This document shows positions 47,147 through 60,862 of a stretch of 64,000 bases of DNA, in pieces. The number at the start of each line of letters is the position of its first letter. Positions within the stretch are counted from its first letter, which is position 1. The DNA is from Serripes groenlandicus (Eukaryota; Mollusca; Bivalvia; Cardiida; Cardiidae): the NCBI GenBank assembly GCA_031761405.1, contig JASEVX010000112.1:558001-622000 (forward strand), written 5' to 3'. A model generated the notes under the pieces. The model had not been told where the DNA came from and made no database searches. It saw nothing but the letters and a program-made list of their open reading frames with translations. The translations under genes were made by a program, and so were the position numbers.

Positions 47147-50100
47147 ACTCTCTCTCTCTCTCCCTTTCCCCGTCAGTATACGGTCCTTTTTTGTACACTC
47201 GTTCCAACATTTACATTTTCGTCAAACTTGGAAATAGCCTATACATATAGCCAACTTCATAAATCCATGTCGACAGTAAGAAAGTTACTAGCATTTCAAG
47301 TCCGAAACGGAGTTCATTACGGACAGCTAAGCTGCGGTTGTATTTGGTTAGTTGACACCAAGAACTAACATCTATGTTACATGTAAGCTTGTCGTACATC
47401 GCCATAATGTTTTACTTTGTTGTAGTTGCTCTTCCAAAACCTAGAGTTACTTCGATGTAACATATAAGCTTATCGAACATCGCCATAATGCTTCATTTCG
47501 TTGTAGTTGCATTTACATAGCCTAGAATTACTTCGGCGATACATGTAAGCTTATCGTACATCGCCATAATGTGCCAATGCATTGTTGTAGCATTGGCATA
47601 ACCCGAGTTACTCAGCTGCTAGATGTAACATGCTAGCTTTTCGTAGATCGCCATTATGCTTCATTTCGTTGTAGTTGCTCTAACATAACATAGAGTTACT
47701 ACAGCGATACATGTAAGCTTATCGTACATCGCAATAATGTTTCATTGCGTTGAAGCTGCTCTTACATAACCTAGAGTTACTTCGATGTAACATGTAAGCT
47801 AATTATACATCGCCATAATACTTCTTTTCGTTGTAGTTACATTTACATAACCTAGAATAACTTCCGTGTTACATGTAAGCTTATCGTACATCGCCATAAT
47901 GTTTCATTTTGTTGTAGTTGCATTGGCATAACCAATAATTACTCAGCGGTTACATGTAACATGTAAGGTTATAGTGCATTGCCATAATGTTTCATTTCGT
48001 TGTAGTTACATTGGCAAAACCCAGAGTTACTTAGCGGCTTAACGGACAGCTCCGGCTTGAATCTCTTCCTCACACCTAAATTGCGCAAGTTCAACACGGG
48101 TGTGGCGGTGTTAAGTCAGTTTTAATTGGAAATTCCGCCCGGTGAACCGTCAACTGTACAGACAGGAAAGTTTTCCAGCAAATGTTCCAGTAAATATATG
48201 CTCGGGCCGGTCAATATAACCAGAGTTTTTCACCACATGCACGACATCGGTAACGTATTGCCTTTCTTATTTCTCAAGCGTAATCGGGGCGATATAATTT
48301 TGGCACTTTACTTTACTGGGCAGGGCGGGACTTGAGGTTACACTGTACGTATATGCAAGTAGGCATACCAAAAACACCTCTCTGAAGGGTTATGCAAACC
48401 AGTGTGTGCCGATGTTTTTTGTTTGTATTGTGTGTTACGCCACGTTCAACAATTATTCCGTTATAGCACGAAGTTTCCTGGGTGAGTAACCAGTAATACT
48501 GGTCCATTTATCCTGACAAAAGATAGTCATTCTATGCTAAGACCAAAACTGTACGTAAAAGGGGGGAATCCAATATAACCAATTTTTAAAGTATTTGGTA
48601 TGACCTTTCCGGGGATTGAACCAGCGACCTCCCACACCCGAGGGGACGGACTAACTCTGTACAGCCGAGACGGTCTTGTGCCGAGGTTCAAATGTTTCTT
48701 AAAGGCTGTGACAAAAAGCAAAGTGTGTTGTTTGTTTGAATGGTGCTTAACGTCTTGTTCATTTTTATTTTATTGATATTACAACATTTCTTTGGTATGT
48801 TATCAGTACTACTACAGTTAAGAACATCTTGAAATTGACAAATTTACCGTTCACGCTCCGCTCCGTTCCGTTCCGTTCCACTCCGCTCACGTTCCATTCC
48901 GCTCATAAAGCGTTCACTCATTCATAGCATTGTGATTGCTTTTTTACGTTTCGCTCAGATTGAGCGAAGCATTCATGTGATTTGATTTTTTCGATCATTA
49001 TGATTGTTTCGTTCAGAGCGCAACATTCTGTTCTGCTCATAAAGCGTTCCAACTTCGTTCCAATTACGCTCACGATCCAATCACGTTCCGCTCAGATTGT
49101 CAATTTCATGATGTTCTTAACTGTAGTCCATTTATCCTGACACCAGCCAGTTTGTTGTAGTTATATCCAAACACTCCTAATAATCAAAGAGGGAAAGCCA
49201 TTTCTACCTTTTTAAAAGTATTTGGACTAACCCGACAACAAACAAAATGATTATGTCACTTTCCCTTCGCTATACAATAACGTATCATTTTATGTTTTAT
49301 ATATCAAGGAACTTTTTCAATATGCAAGACATACCCTTGATGGTATTGTTGTTTCTTAAATGTTTATTATCGTTGAATTGTTTGTATGTGTATGTATTTG
49401 TAAATATTTGTATGTATTTGTATGAATTTGTATGTATTAGGGATTTCAACGGTTACCGATATTAATCACCAGAATCATAAATGCATTGAACATATGACAG
49501 TAAATAGTAAATATTTATAACATGCAGTTAAAATGTTTAATTTGGTCCTTTTTAGCTAAGACGTGTGGCAATTGGGGGTTGAAATTTGTTGATTTACAAT
49601 AAAACAAAAAGGGAATTTATTTTGTGTATTGTGACCTATATGTTGGAAATGATTAATTGCCAGTCTCAGTTCAAAGCAAGGTATATTACTCTCAGGATAA
49701 AGTTATACTTTTGTGTGAGGCTTCCCCAAGCGCATCATTGTGATCTTTTTCTGTCGTCTGTCCGTCATGCTTTCCCGTAAGGATATATTGACAGACGTCA
49801 TTAGGGTTATGTCGAACACTCATGTGATTATATGAATCAATTCGCAGGTAGATCAATGGCCACTGGATTGAAAAGGTACGACGAAGAAAAAGTAGAAACC
49901 TTTGCCGAGGACAAAATATTTCATAATTCACTATTTCATAAGTAAGTACATGTTTAAATTTAAATAGTCGATATGTCTATATGTTGTATAGCTCGCAGCA
50001 AGAGCAGTTATGATGAAATTGGATAAAAGTTCGAACTGAACATGAACCAATTTTCACTGTATTTTGAATATCGGCCACGACCTCTTCGTTTCAAAGTGTC

Positions 50101-53100
50101 TTGCCTGCGGGACATTATTGTTGTCATAGTGCTACAACGAAATAGGTAATTATATCCAAAATCGTAAACTACAACTAGGCACAACTACCAGGATCGGGTT
50201 CTGGATTTTTCTGAGGTGCTTTAAGTGGCTCTCTATCAACTAGAAGTCATGTACAGGGGAATAGAGGTATGGAGTAATGATCCACAGGAGGCGAAACGTG
50301 TCTATCCGGGTAAGCCTGTGTGGCATGCCTAGGCTTATTCGGGTCGATACTTTACGTAGAGTCCACACTGTTGGTTTTCGCACGGGACAGCTCATGTGGA
50401 GATTGATAAATATCCAATAAACACAAATTTGAGTTAAATTAACACTTACTATGGATATAAAACGTCGTTATGCAGTGAATGTACAAATAATAATATGGAT
50501 ATATACACTGTTACATAGAGAGATTTACTGCTTTTCTTCGTGGATATGTGTTTTATGACATTGTGTCATCTTTAAAGTTCGATTATCCGAGCACAGAAGC
50601 AGTTAAGTGCAATTTTGGAACTGTTTGTGATTTGCGATCACAAAGATTACACTAGATTCCTAAGGCAGTTCGATTTCCAACTTTGAACCTAGAATATTTA
50701 ACATGAACTTTTCGGAGGAGTCTGAGCTAAGTTCTTCCGCAATACCAGCAGTAGCCCCCTGTCGTATGCTCAGAATAAACGACGTCAAACATAGACATGC
50801 ACAAAGAACGTGTGTTATGCTATCGGTGGTAAACGCAGAGCACAGAGCGCAGAAGTCCTGCATTGTTCAAATATGCATTGACCATACTTAAGCGGTCATA
50901 CATATTCAATATTCTGAAAATATTAGGGATAATGCCTTTTGAGACTCTTGTCGGATTTTGTATAAAAGTCAAAGCTTTTTTGAGTAGCATGTTTTTACTC
51001 AGTGATCCGTTTCTTAAACTGAGTAGTTTGTGTAAAAACATTAGTTTTCTTATGTCAATGCTAGTTGATAAACGACAGGTGTCGACCATAGATTCGCACA
51101 TGTCGGATCTTGTTCTGGTTGTAAAACCCTTGATATATTTTACAACACAGTGCTGTAACTTATTAACTGCATCTACATTAGTCTGTGATATGGTGTTCCA
51201 GAGTTCACTACAGTATAGTATAGATGGAACTACGATACAAGTGTATAGTTTCACTGACGTATTGGGATTATGTGCATCAGATCGCATGCCTACATCGGCT
51301 AATGCAAATAATGCATTTTTACCTTTTTGACATCTTACTTTAATTTTATTAGATAATGTAAGTGATGCGTCTTGCCTCAAGTGTATCGCAAGGTCATGTT
51401 CGTAAGTGTATGTGTCCCTGATGAGAAGCGAAGGTGGAGCGTCATGTTTTAACATATTAAATACTACGATGCTTGATTTACTCGCTTTTACTACAAACTT
51501 TCATTTTGTCGCGTATCGATATACAATGTCTAGTAAGACTTGCAAATTGTTGGGGGATAGGGCGATACTAGACAGGTCATAAGCAACTGAAGGGTTACCA
51601 CATCTGAGATCATGTCCTTTTATATCAATGGATTTTCTCTTTAAATTGTTCATTACTATTGCTTAAAGGGTGACGTTATATACGTATTAAACATCATGTT
51701 AAATACCTTTGCTAATCCTATTCTTTTTAATCTGATTTAAACGAAATCGATCTCATTACACTTTCTTTTTGAACAGATCAAAACGAAAAAATATCTGACT
51801 TAACTTTATTTAAACTCAAGATTAGCAACGAAATTACAATTTCTTATTAGTTCTGTGCCGTAACAAATGTTTGTGTATATATGTGTGTGAAAGTATATGT
51901 ATATATTTCTGTGTACCCATTCAATGAAATGTCGATGTACTACCGTTACTTTCACATCTCTTATAACTCCGGTTAAGAGTGGCATTGTATTTCTTTGTTG
52001 TATGGTATATACATGTATAATGTTATACATGATGTTGTGTATGAAAATGTACAGCGATGAGATGTAAATAAAGATTATAACTAAGCACCCATCTGTTTAC
52101 AATAATAGTTTGATTGTGATAATGTTCACATAATCAAGTTTAAGTATACACATGGTATCTGTTTAAGGCTAAAGATAATGCTTTCGAGTTTAGAACTATT
52201 TTTAAATTTTGTTTATACGATCATGGTCCAATTCCACCAACCTTACCTGGCGTTAAGTAATACTCAAATACTTAATGTAGAAGAACCCTAATGAGCAGCA
52301 TTTCAAACTATGATCAGCTTGATAATTTCTTAATGTGTATCATTTCCTGGATTCAAAAACAAAATTTAAAAGTAATTTACCGTCAAATAACAATTTTATT
52401 TTAATTTAAAAACGACATCACCCGAGAGACAAGAAAAATCCTTATTTCATATTTTTTTCAACATTTTGGTAATAATTGGGTATCAAAGTAACAACAAATA
52501 TATTTGCTTTCAGAAATAATACATTATTGATCACATCACCAACAAATATAATCAAACTGTACTGAAATAGCCATATAGCCATATGGTATTACAATGTTTA
52601 CATAATGTTAATAAAAATTGGAACATCGACGTTTAAAAGCAAAGTCAACAAGTTCTAGAAGACCTGTTTTTTATTAATAATTATCTTTATTTTTTTGGGA
52701 AAATTATGCCAAAAAATTAAAATGTTTTACCGTCTCATTTAAAACAAAAATTGAGTTTGAAATTCCCAACCACCTATTTCAGCCGTGACTGCAAATAATA
52801 AAATCTTCAAATAAGCTAATATTTATGTGTAGAAATGTATTTAATTACTTTTTAATGAAAATACAATATAGACTTCTGTAAAAAGTGTTAGCTAATGAAA
52901 ACAGAGAAGAAAAACAGAAAGAAAATAGTGGTGCTTCTGGATGTATTCGAACCACTGCCTTAAAACCCTCAAAAGATTTGAAGTCCAGTTCTAAACAACA
53001 TAGGCTAAAGCATTAAAATTGAAGAGTTTCAACAGTAGGTTTTCATTAGGGGCCTACCACACTTAAAAGCTCATTCCATAATTTTTGTTTCCCTCATAAA

Positions 53101-56100
53101 AATGCCAAAGGATTTTGCTTCTTAACAAGTATTGTTAGTCAGCAAGGTAATTATAATTGTCAACTAAGTCATTTACTTAAATTCATTCCATAATTCATGT
53201 TTTACAAGATACTAGGGAAACAAAAATGACTTTTTAGTATTAACGTTTTACTTAGCGCTAAGTAAAGTTGGTGGAATTGGAACCATTTCTTATATATCTC
53301 TTTAGGCGCGATTGGTAATACTATTTTTTTGCGAACAATACAGATTAAAATGAGTCAGTTTGTACGAGCTGTCTCGCCTGAAATCATCTGTGTTCGTCTT
53401 TTAGTTATCGAAATATTCCCAAACGCTTATTACATGAGAAATGGAGCCGCCCGCTTATGTACATTTAAGAGACTACTTTAAAGAATTTTTCTCTGAAAGA
53501 GTTATCTGCTCTATTATATTTACTATATTTGAATGTTATTTAAATGATCATTTGAGCTGTTCCACAGGAAAAACAGCATTATGGACTCTGCGTAATGTAT
53601 CAACTCAGATCAGCATGCGCAGACGGCGCAGGCTAATGCGGGCCAACACATTCCTTCTCAGGGGTATAAAGGTATAACGTTATGACTTCTGAAACGGAAA
53701 AATCCACAGGAGGCGAATCGTGTCTGTCCGGTGAAGCTTGCACGGCATGCTTATACTGATCGAGATCGATGCTTTACGCAGAATCCACAATGTTGGTTTC
53801 CTCGTGGGACGGCTCATATAATTTTACTTTTTTACAGCCTTGTGAACCCGGTGGTTGTAAGACCAGGTGACGAAGTATTGAACACGTGTGTTTACCGATC
53901 CACAGCTAGAACGACGACTACTTATTTCGGGAAAAAAACTACAGATGAAATGTGTATTTCTTACTTGACTTACTACCCCAAAGAAAATATCCAAACGAAT
54001 AGCCAATTCTGTAAGTCCTTATTTAAAATAGATCGATTTGGTACGATCGTCCACCTCGGGTGTCATTCCAAAGACTTCAAAACTCATAGTAATGGCTGTC
54101 CTCCTTGCCGCTAAGGATTGTACGGTTAGCATTAGGACTAACTGGCTGATGTCAACATAACAAAATCAGAAGTACTGGTAACTTACCCAGGAAAGGCCGT
54201 GATATAAATGATTTCACCGAACAATCAATCAATTTAACACGATGCTGTAGGATGTTCAACATGTTGTAAGGTCAAGCTCACATTTCAATGTCACTGTTCA
54301 CTGAGCCGGCGTGTCCATTTCTCACTTAACAAGAGTTTAGGAATATTTTGATATTTAAAAGGCAAACACAGTGCTTATTTCATTTAAGACAGCTCGCCAC
54401 GAGCTGATTAATCCGAATCTGTATTGTTTACACAAACCTCAATATTGTCATTGGTTCTGAAAAAGTAAATGGATACCTACCCACGTGTTTCCTGTTGTTC
54501 TCACATCAGTATTGCACACAATAGCCTTTCAAAGGTAGTTCTTTTGTCACATAGACTGTTAGCTCATTGGTTGAAGACGAAAGACGCCTGTCGCTTTCAC
54601 GTTTGCCAAACGTCGGAAAGACTGTTGGCCGAGCAAGTGGTTTTCCGTATCAAAGAATTACATTTAACAATTGAGTCGTCCCGCGAGAAAACCAACTTTA
54701 TAGCTTTGTGTAATGTATCGACCCAGATCAGCCTGCGCAGACTGATCAAGGCCGACACATTCCGTCTCAGGTGGATAGAGTTATAGATTAGTGATTCCTG
54801 AAACAGAAAATCTACAGGAGACTAAAAGTCTCTATACGGATAAGCCTTCGCGGCATGCTTTGGCAGATCAGGGTCGATACTTTACGAAGAGTCCTCAATG
54901 TTGATTTTCTCGCGGGACAGCTCAATTGGTCGCCGAGTTAATCGGTGTCATTCAAAAGTAAATGCATGAGAGATACCATTCACATTTGAATAGTTAATTG
55001 GAATATTCATTTCTCATTGACTTAGATAGAGCATGTATATTTCTTTGAACTAATACTCTGTAAAGACCCCATGTTGTGGAACTAAAGACATTGATAGCTA
55101 CGAGAGGAAACAACATGGGGTTTTGGATACACAATAACAAAGAGATTAATCGTTCTGATGCCTCAGTAGCTGCTGTCTTTTCAACGTTCTTCAATTATTG
55201 GTCTTTTATTTATAGAGACTTAATTAGCACTGCATATAAGTGACAGTTACATAGTATTTACCCTTCATTATCTCTCTTATTTTCATTAAAACCCTATGAT
55301 GTAGGAACTCGAAAGATTGGTCTCATTGAGACGATTCTTTTTAGTACCATTAACATAAGGTTTAAGAGTCAAATAAGGATCTTTTGGGGATAGCTGTTTA
55401 ACCTCAGTTTTGACCTACATGTAAAACAAATGATCTAGATTGTAGACCAATCACATGTTGTATTTAATGAATATGTCGAAGGAATAAAGGAATTGTAACG
55501 TTTTGATTGGTTCATAGTTAAGTTATCAATCCTACGAGGGGCACTAATAAATTTGTTCAGTGAAAACAATCAGTGAAAACGTACGTAATATAATATGTAA
55601 GGGCAAAATATTAATTATTTTTAGTATTTATCGTCAATTGAAACTTATACACCTCTTGTGAGCCTCGCGTAATCTCCAGTCATTTGGCGTATTCATGGCT
55701 TTGATAATCTAATTTTTATAATTCATCGACACTTACTGATTGTTTCGATTATTATCGCCGGTTTTTTTTTTAAAGGTATTTCTTGTTTTAAATATTTAAA
55801 ATATGCACCTTATCTATTTTGGAGATTCCATAATTTTGTAATAAGTTTTTCAAAGTTGTCCGCTGCAGATCCTGAAAACTACCTCTTATTCACATCTATA
55901 CAAACGCTGTTTCATGGGTGTGGTTTGATAGTGAAAAGCGCTCTTCGAACAGTTTGTACAATCTCTCGTGAATCATGAGTTCGAATATGCAAGAAGACGA
56001 CATTCGTCTATATCCTACCACGTACTTATATCCTATCCGGATGCCGATTTATATACAATTTGTTTCGTTATTCTATTTCAGTTTATTCGTCATGGAGAAG

Positions 56101-59100
56101 TCTTGAATTGTGTGACATTGCCGAATCAGATGTATATCATGGCTGTAGCATAGAAAAAGTCATATTCATAAACCCACGGTAAAGTCTCCTTCCCGAATGT
56201 TTAACACAAAACTAAACAAATTGTATACTGTAAGCAAGAGTGGTAGCAAAATATAATTACATACTGTGGTAAACACATCCAAATATATAGTGTGACCTAC
56301 TCCTTAAGCACAACTAACTAGAAAGTGTTTCCAAATGTGGTAACACAGCTAAATACATGTGTTACCAACTGTGGTAACACAGCTAAATCATGTGATACCA
56401 ACTCTAGTAACACAGCTAACTACATATTGTTATCGACTATGGTAACACAGCAAACTACATATTGTTTATCGACTATGGTAACACAGCTAACTGCATATTG
56501 TTATCGACTATGGTAACACAGCTAACTACATACTGTTATCGACTATGGTAACACAGCTAACTACATATTGTTATCGACTATGGTAACACAGCTAACTACA
56601 TACTGTTTATCGACTATGGTAATACAGATAATAATAAAGTGTTACCGACTGTGGTTACACAGATAATAACATAGTGTTATCGAATATGGTAACACAGCTA
56701 AGTACATAGTGTTATCGACTGTGGTTACACAGCTAATTACAAAGTGTTATCGACTATTGTAACACAGCTAATATCATAGTGTTATCGACTGTGGTACGGT
56801 AGCTAATAATACAGTGTAATCGACTGTAGTTACACAGCTAATTATTGAGTTATCGACTATGGTAACACAGCTAATAAAAATGTCAGAGTGTTATCGACTG
56901 TGGAACGGCAGCTAATAACATTGTGGTATCAACTGTGGCTACACATCTAATAACATAGTGCTATCGACTGTGATACGGCAGCTAATAACAAAATGTTATC
57001 GACTGTGGTTACACAGGTTAATACAGAGTGTTATTGACTATGGTAACACAGCTAATATCATAGTGTTATAGACTGTGTACGGCAGCAAATTACAACGTAT
57101 TATTGACTGTAGTAACACAGCGTGTAACAGAGTGTTATCAACTGTGATAACAAAGCTAATTACATAATCTTATCGACTGTGGTAACAAAGTAAATTAAAT
57201 AGTGCCATCGACTATGGTAACACAGCTAATTACATAGTTTTACCGACTGTAGTAACACAGCTAAAAACATGTCTACCGACTGTAGTAACAAAGCTAACTA
57301 CATAGTGTTATCGACTGTAGCAACACAGCTAATTGCATAGTGTTATCGACTGTAGCAACACAGCTAATTACATAGTGTTACCGACTGTAGTAACACAACT
57401 AATAACACAGTGGTATCGACTGTAGTAACACAGCTAATTACATAGTGGTATCGACTATGGTGACACAGTCGATATAATAGTGTTACCGACTGTAGTAACA
57501 CAGCTAATTACACATTGTTACCGACTGTAGTAACACAACTAATAACACAGTCGTATCGACTGTAGTAACACAGCTAATTACATAGTGGTATCGACTATGG
57601 TGACACAGTCGATATAATAGTGTTACCGACTGTAGTAACACACCTAATTACGCAGTGTTACCGACTGTAGTAACACAGCTAATTACATAGTGCTACCGAC
57701 AGAAGTAACACAGCTAATAACATAGTGCTACTGACGGTATTAACACAGCTAATTACATAGTGTTATCGACTTTAGTAACACAGCTAATAACAAAATGTTA
57801 CCGACTGTAGTAACACAGCTAATTACATAGTGCTATCAACTATGGTGATAAAGATAATAACAAAGTGTTACCGACCGTAGTAACAGCTAGATACATATTG
57901 GTATCGACTGTAGTAACATAGGTGATAACAAAGTTTTAACGACTGTCATACCACAGCTAATTACATAGTTTTACCGACTGTAGTAACACAGCTAAACACA
58001 TGGTTCTACCGACTGTAGTAACAAAGCTAATAACATAGTGTTACCGACTGTAGTTACACAGCTAATAACATATCGTTATCTACAGTTGTAACACAGCTAA
58101 TTACTTAGTGTTATCGATTATGGTGACACAGCGTACTACATAGTGTTACCGACTGTAGTAACACAGCTAACAACATGGCGTCATCGAATTACAAAGTGCT
58201 ATCGCCTGTAGTAACACAGCTAATAAGATTGTGTTATCGACTTTGTTGACACAGATAATAACAATGTGTTACCGATTGTTGTAACACAGCTAATAACATA
58301 GTTGTATTAACTATGAGAATGATTGAAAGAGTTAATTACATAGTGTTATCGACTGTGATATGGCAGCTAATTGCATAATGTTAGCGACTATGGTAACACA
58401 GCTAATTTAATAGTGTTATCTGTTGTTTTATCGCAGTTAATAACATACTGTTATCGACTCTAATAACAGAGCTAATAACATAGTGTTTTCGACTGTTGTA
58501 ACACAGCTAATTACAAAAGGTTCTCGACTGTGGTTACACAACTAATTCCGTTATGATGCAAGCTGTAGTATGCATCTCATCACATAATGTTACCAACTCT
58601 TTGTTCACAGTTAATTATATTATGTTAGCAACTGTATTGACACAGATCATTACAAAGTGTAATCAATTGTGGTAAGATTACTTATAACATAGTGTTTCCA
58701 ACGCTAATAACACAGCTAACTAGATAGTGTTTCCAACTATGGTAACACAAACGAGTAACAGCTTTAGTAACACAACTAAAAACAGATTGTTACACTGCAC
58801 GAAAATTGGGATTCAATTTAGAAGTAAATTTCCTTAAATTTCCTTAAATTCCGAAATTTACTTGCACATCAAGTAAATTTCAGAATTTAAGGAAATTTAA
58901 GGAAATTTACTTCTAAATTAAATCCCAATTCTCGTGCAGTGTTACCAACTCTAGTAACACAGCTGACTACCTAGTTTAACCAACTGTAAAAGCAGAGCTA
59001 ATCACAAAGTGTTACTAACTGCTATGATAATTTTAACAATATAGTGTTAAACTCTGTATTAACAAATCTCAGCATATAGTGTTAAAAACTGTATAAACAA

Positions 59101-60589
59101 ACCAAATTACACAGTGTTACCAACTGGATTATCAAAGCTAAGAAACATTGCTACCAACTATTTCAACAGAGCTCATGAAATAGTGTTATTATCTGTATTA
59201 ACACATCTTGGCACATAGTGGTACCAACTGTATTAACATAATGTAGCACATAGTGGTTCCAACTGTAATCGTTCATATATAAATACGTCCTTAATATGGA
59301 TAGTGTGTCAGTCTCTGGTTATGCGATTCAAGATAAGCATGGAGTTACCTGCCTCTATCGTTACACTATGAGGTCACGCATACACCAATAATTGGCTTCG
59401 TCCCTTGAACATGGTGTTACCTGCCTCTATCGTTACACTAGGATGTCACGCATACACCAATTATGGCTTCGTCCCTTGAAAATGGTGTTACATACCTCTA
59501 TCGTTACACTATACTCACGCATACACCAATAATGGCTTCGCCCCTTGAACATGAGTTACCTGCCTCTATTGTTACACTATAAGATCACGCATACACCAAT
59601 AATGGCTTCGTCCCTTGAACAGGGAGTTACCTGCCTCTATCGTTACACTATAAGCTCATGCATACACACATAATGGCGTCGTCCATTGAACATGGAGTTA
59701 CCTGCCTCTATCGTTACACTATAAGCTCATGCATACACACATAATGGCGTCGTCCATTGAACATGGAGTTACCTGCCTCTATCGATACACCAATAATGGC
59801 TTCGTCCCTGAATAGAAAGTCACCTGCCTATATCGTTACACTATAAGGTCACGCATACACCAATAATGGCTTCGACCCTGAACATGGTGTTACCTGTCTC
59901 TATTGATACACCAATAATGGCTTCGACCCTGAACATGGTGTTACCTGTCTCTATCGTTATACTATATTCACGCATACACCAATAATGGCTTCGTCCCTTG
60001 AACATGGTGTTACCTGCCTCTATCGTTACACTATATTCACGCATACACCAATAATGGCTTCGTCCCTTGAAAAGGGAGTTACCTGCCTCTATCGTTACAC
60101 TATACCCACGCATATTCCAATAATGGCTTCGTCATTGAACATGGTGTTACCTGCCTCTATCGTTACACTATATTCACGCATACACCAATAATGGCTTCGT
60201 CCCTTGAAAAGGGAGTTACCTGCCTATATCGTTACACTATATTCACGCATACACCAATAATGGCTTCGTCCCTGAACATGGAGTTACCTGTCTCTATCGT
60301 TACACTATACGCACGCATACACAAATAATGGCTTCTTCCCTTAAACAGGTTGAAGTATCCAAAAGGCTATAGAGGTAACCTATGTTTATGGACCAACTAG
60401 TTTAACCTTTTTTTAAAAACAAGTATTTATGTAATGATTCCAAACATCAAGATGTATAGATGCGCTGTAAAGTTAACGGAAAACCAAGTTTATTTTAACT
60501 AACGATATCTAAGGCCAGATGAGAAGTGCATCGTAATCTGTTGTAGATTTTTTTTATTATTATTTTAATTATTATTATTATTATTACTT

Positions 60590-60621
<32 letters not shown>

Positions 60622-60634
60622 GTTATTATTATTA

Positions 60635-60672
<38 letters not shown>

Positions 60673-60830
60673 TTAACAATTACCATTTATTAATATTACT
60701 TATATCATATAAGGGACGAAATTGTGAGGAACATATATGAGAAGTGCGGCATAATCCGTTGTAGTAGGAATCTATTATACGTATTATTATCATCATTATG
60801 ACACTTATCAGTATTATTATGAGTATTACA

Positions 60831-60862
<32 letters not shown>

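Noticed and set aside
46757..47405. 203-codon frame rich in Ser/Leu
   Set aside because: Most of its length is a CT microsatellite in intron 5; its non-repeat ends show no similarity to anything.
48126..48335. A separate 69-codon gene beginning at 'LEIPPGEP'
   Set aside because: It is the second half of exon 6 after the TAA, with no ATG there; homology ends at the donor 48249|48250, beyond which the frame is intron.
53731..54114. 127-codon frame as a single exon
   Set aside because: Its first third is MITE-A sequence and its last third is past a clear GTAAGT donor; only 53838-54010 is exon.
59841..60191. Repeat-protein-like frames in the 69-bp array
   Set aside because: Explained by the minisatellite unit length of 69 bp (divisible by three) in intron 9.
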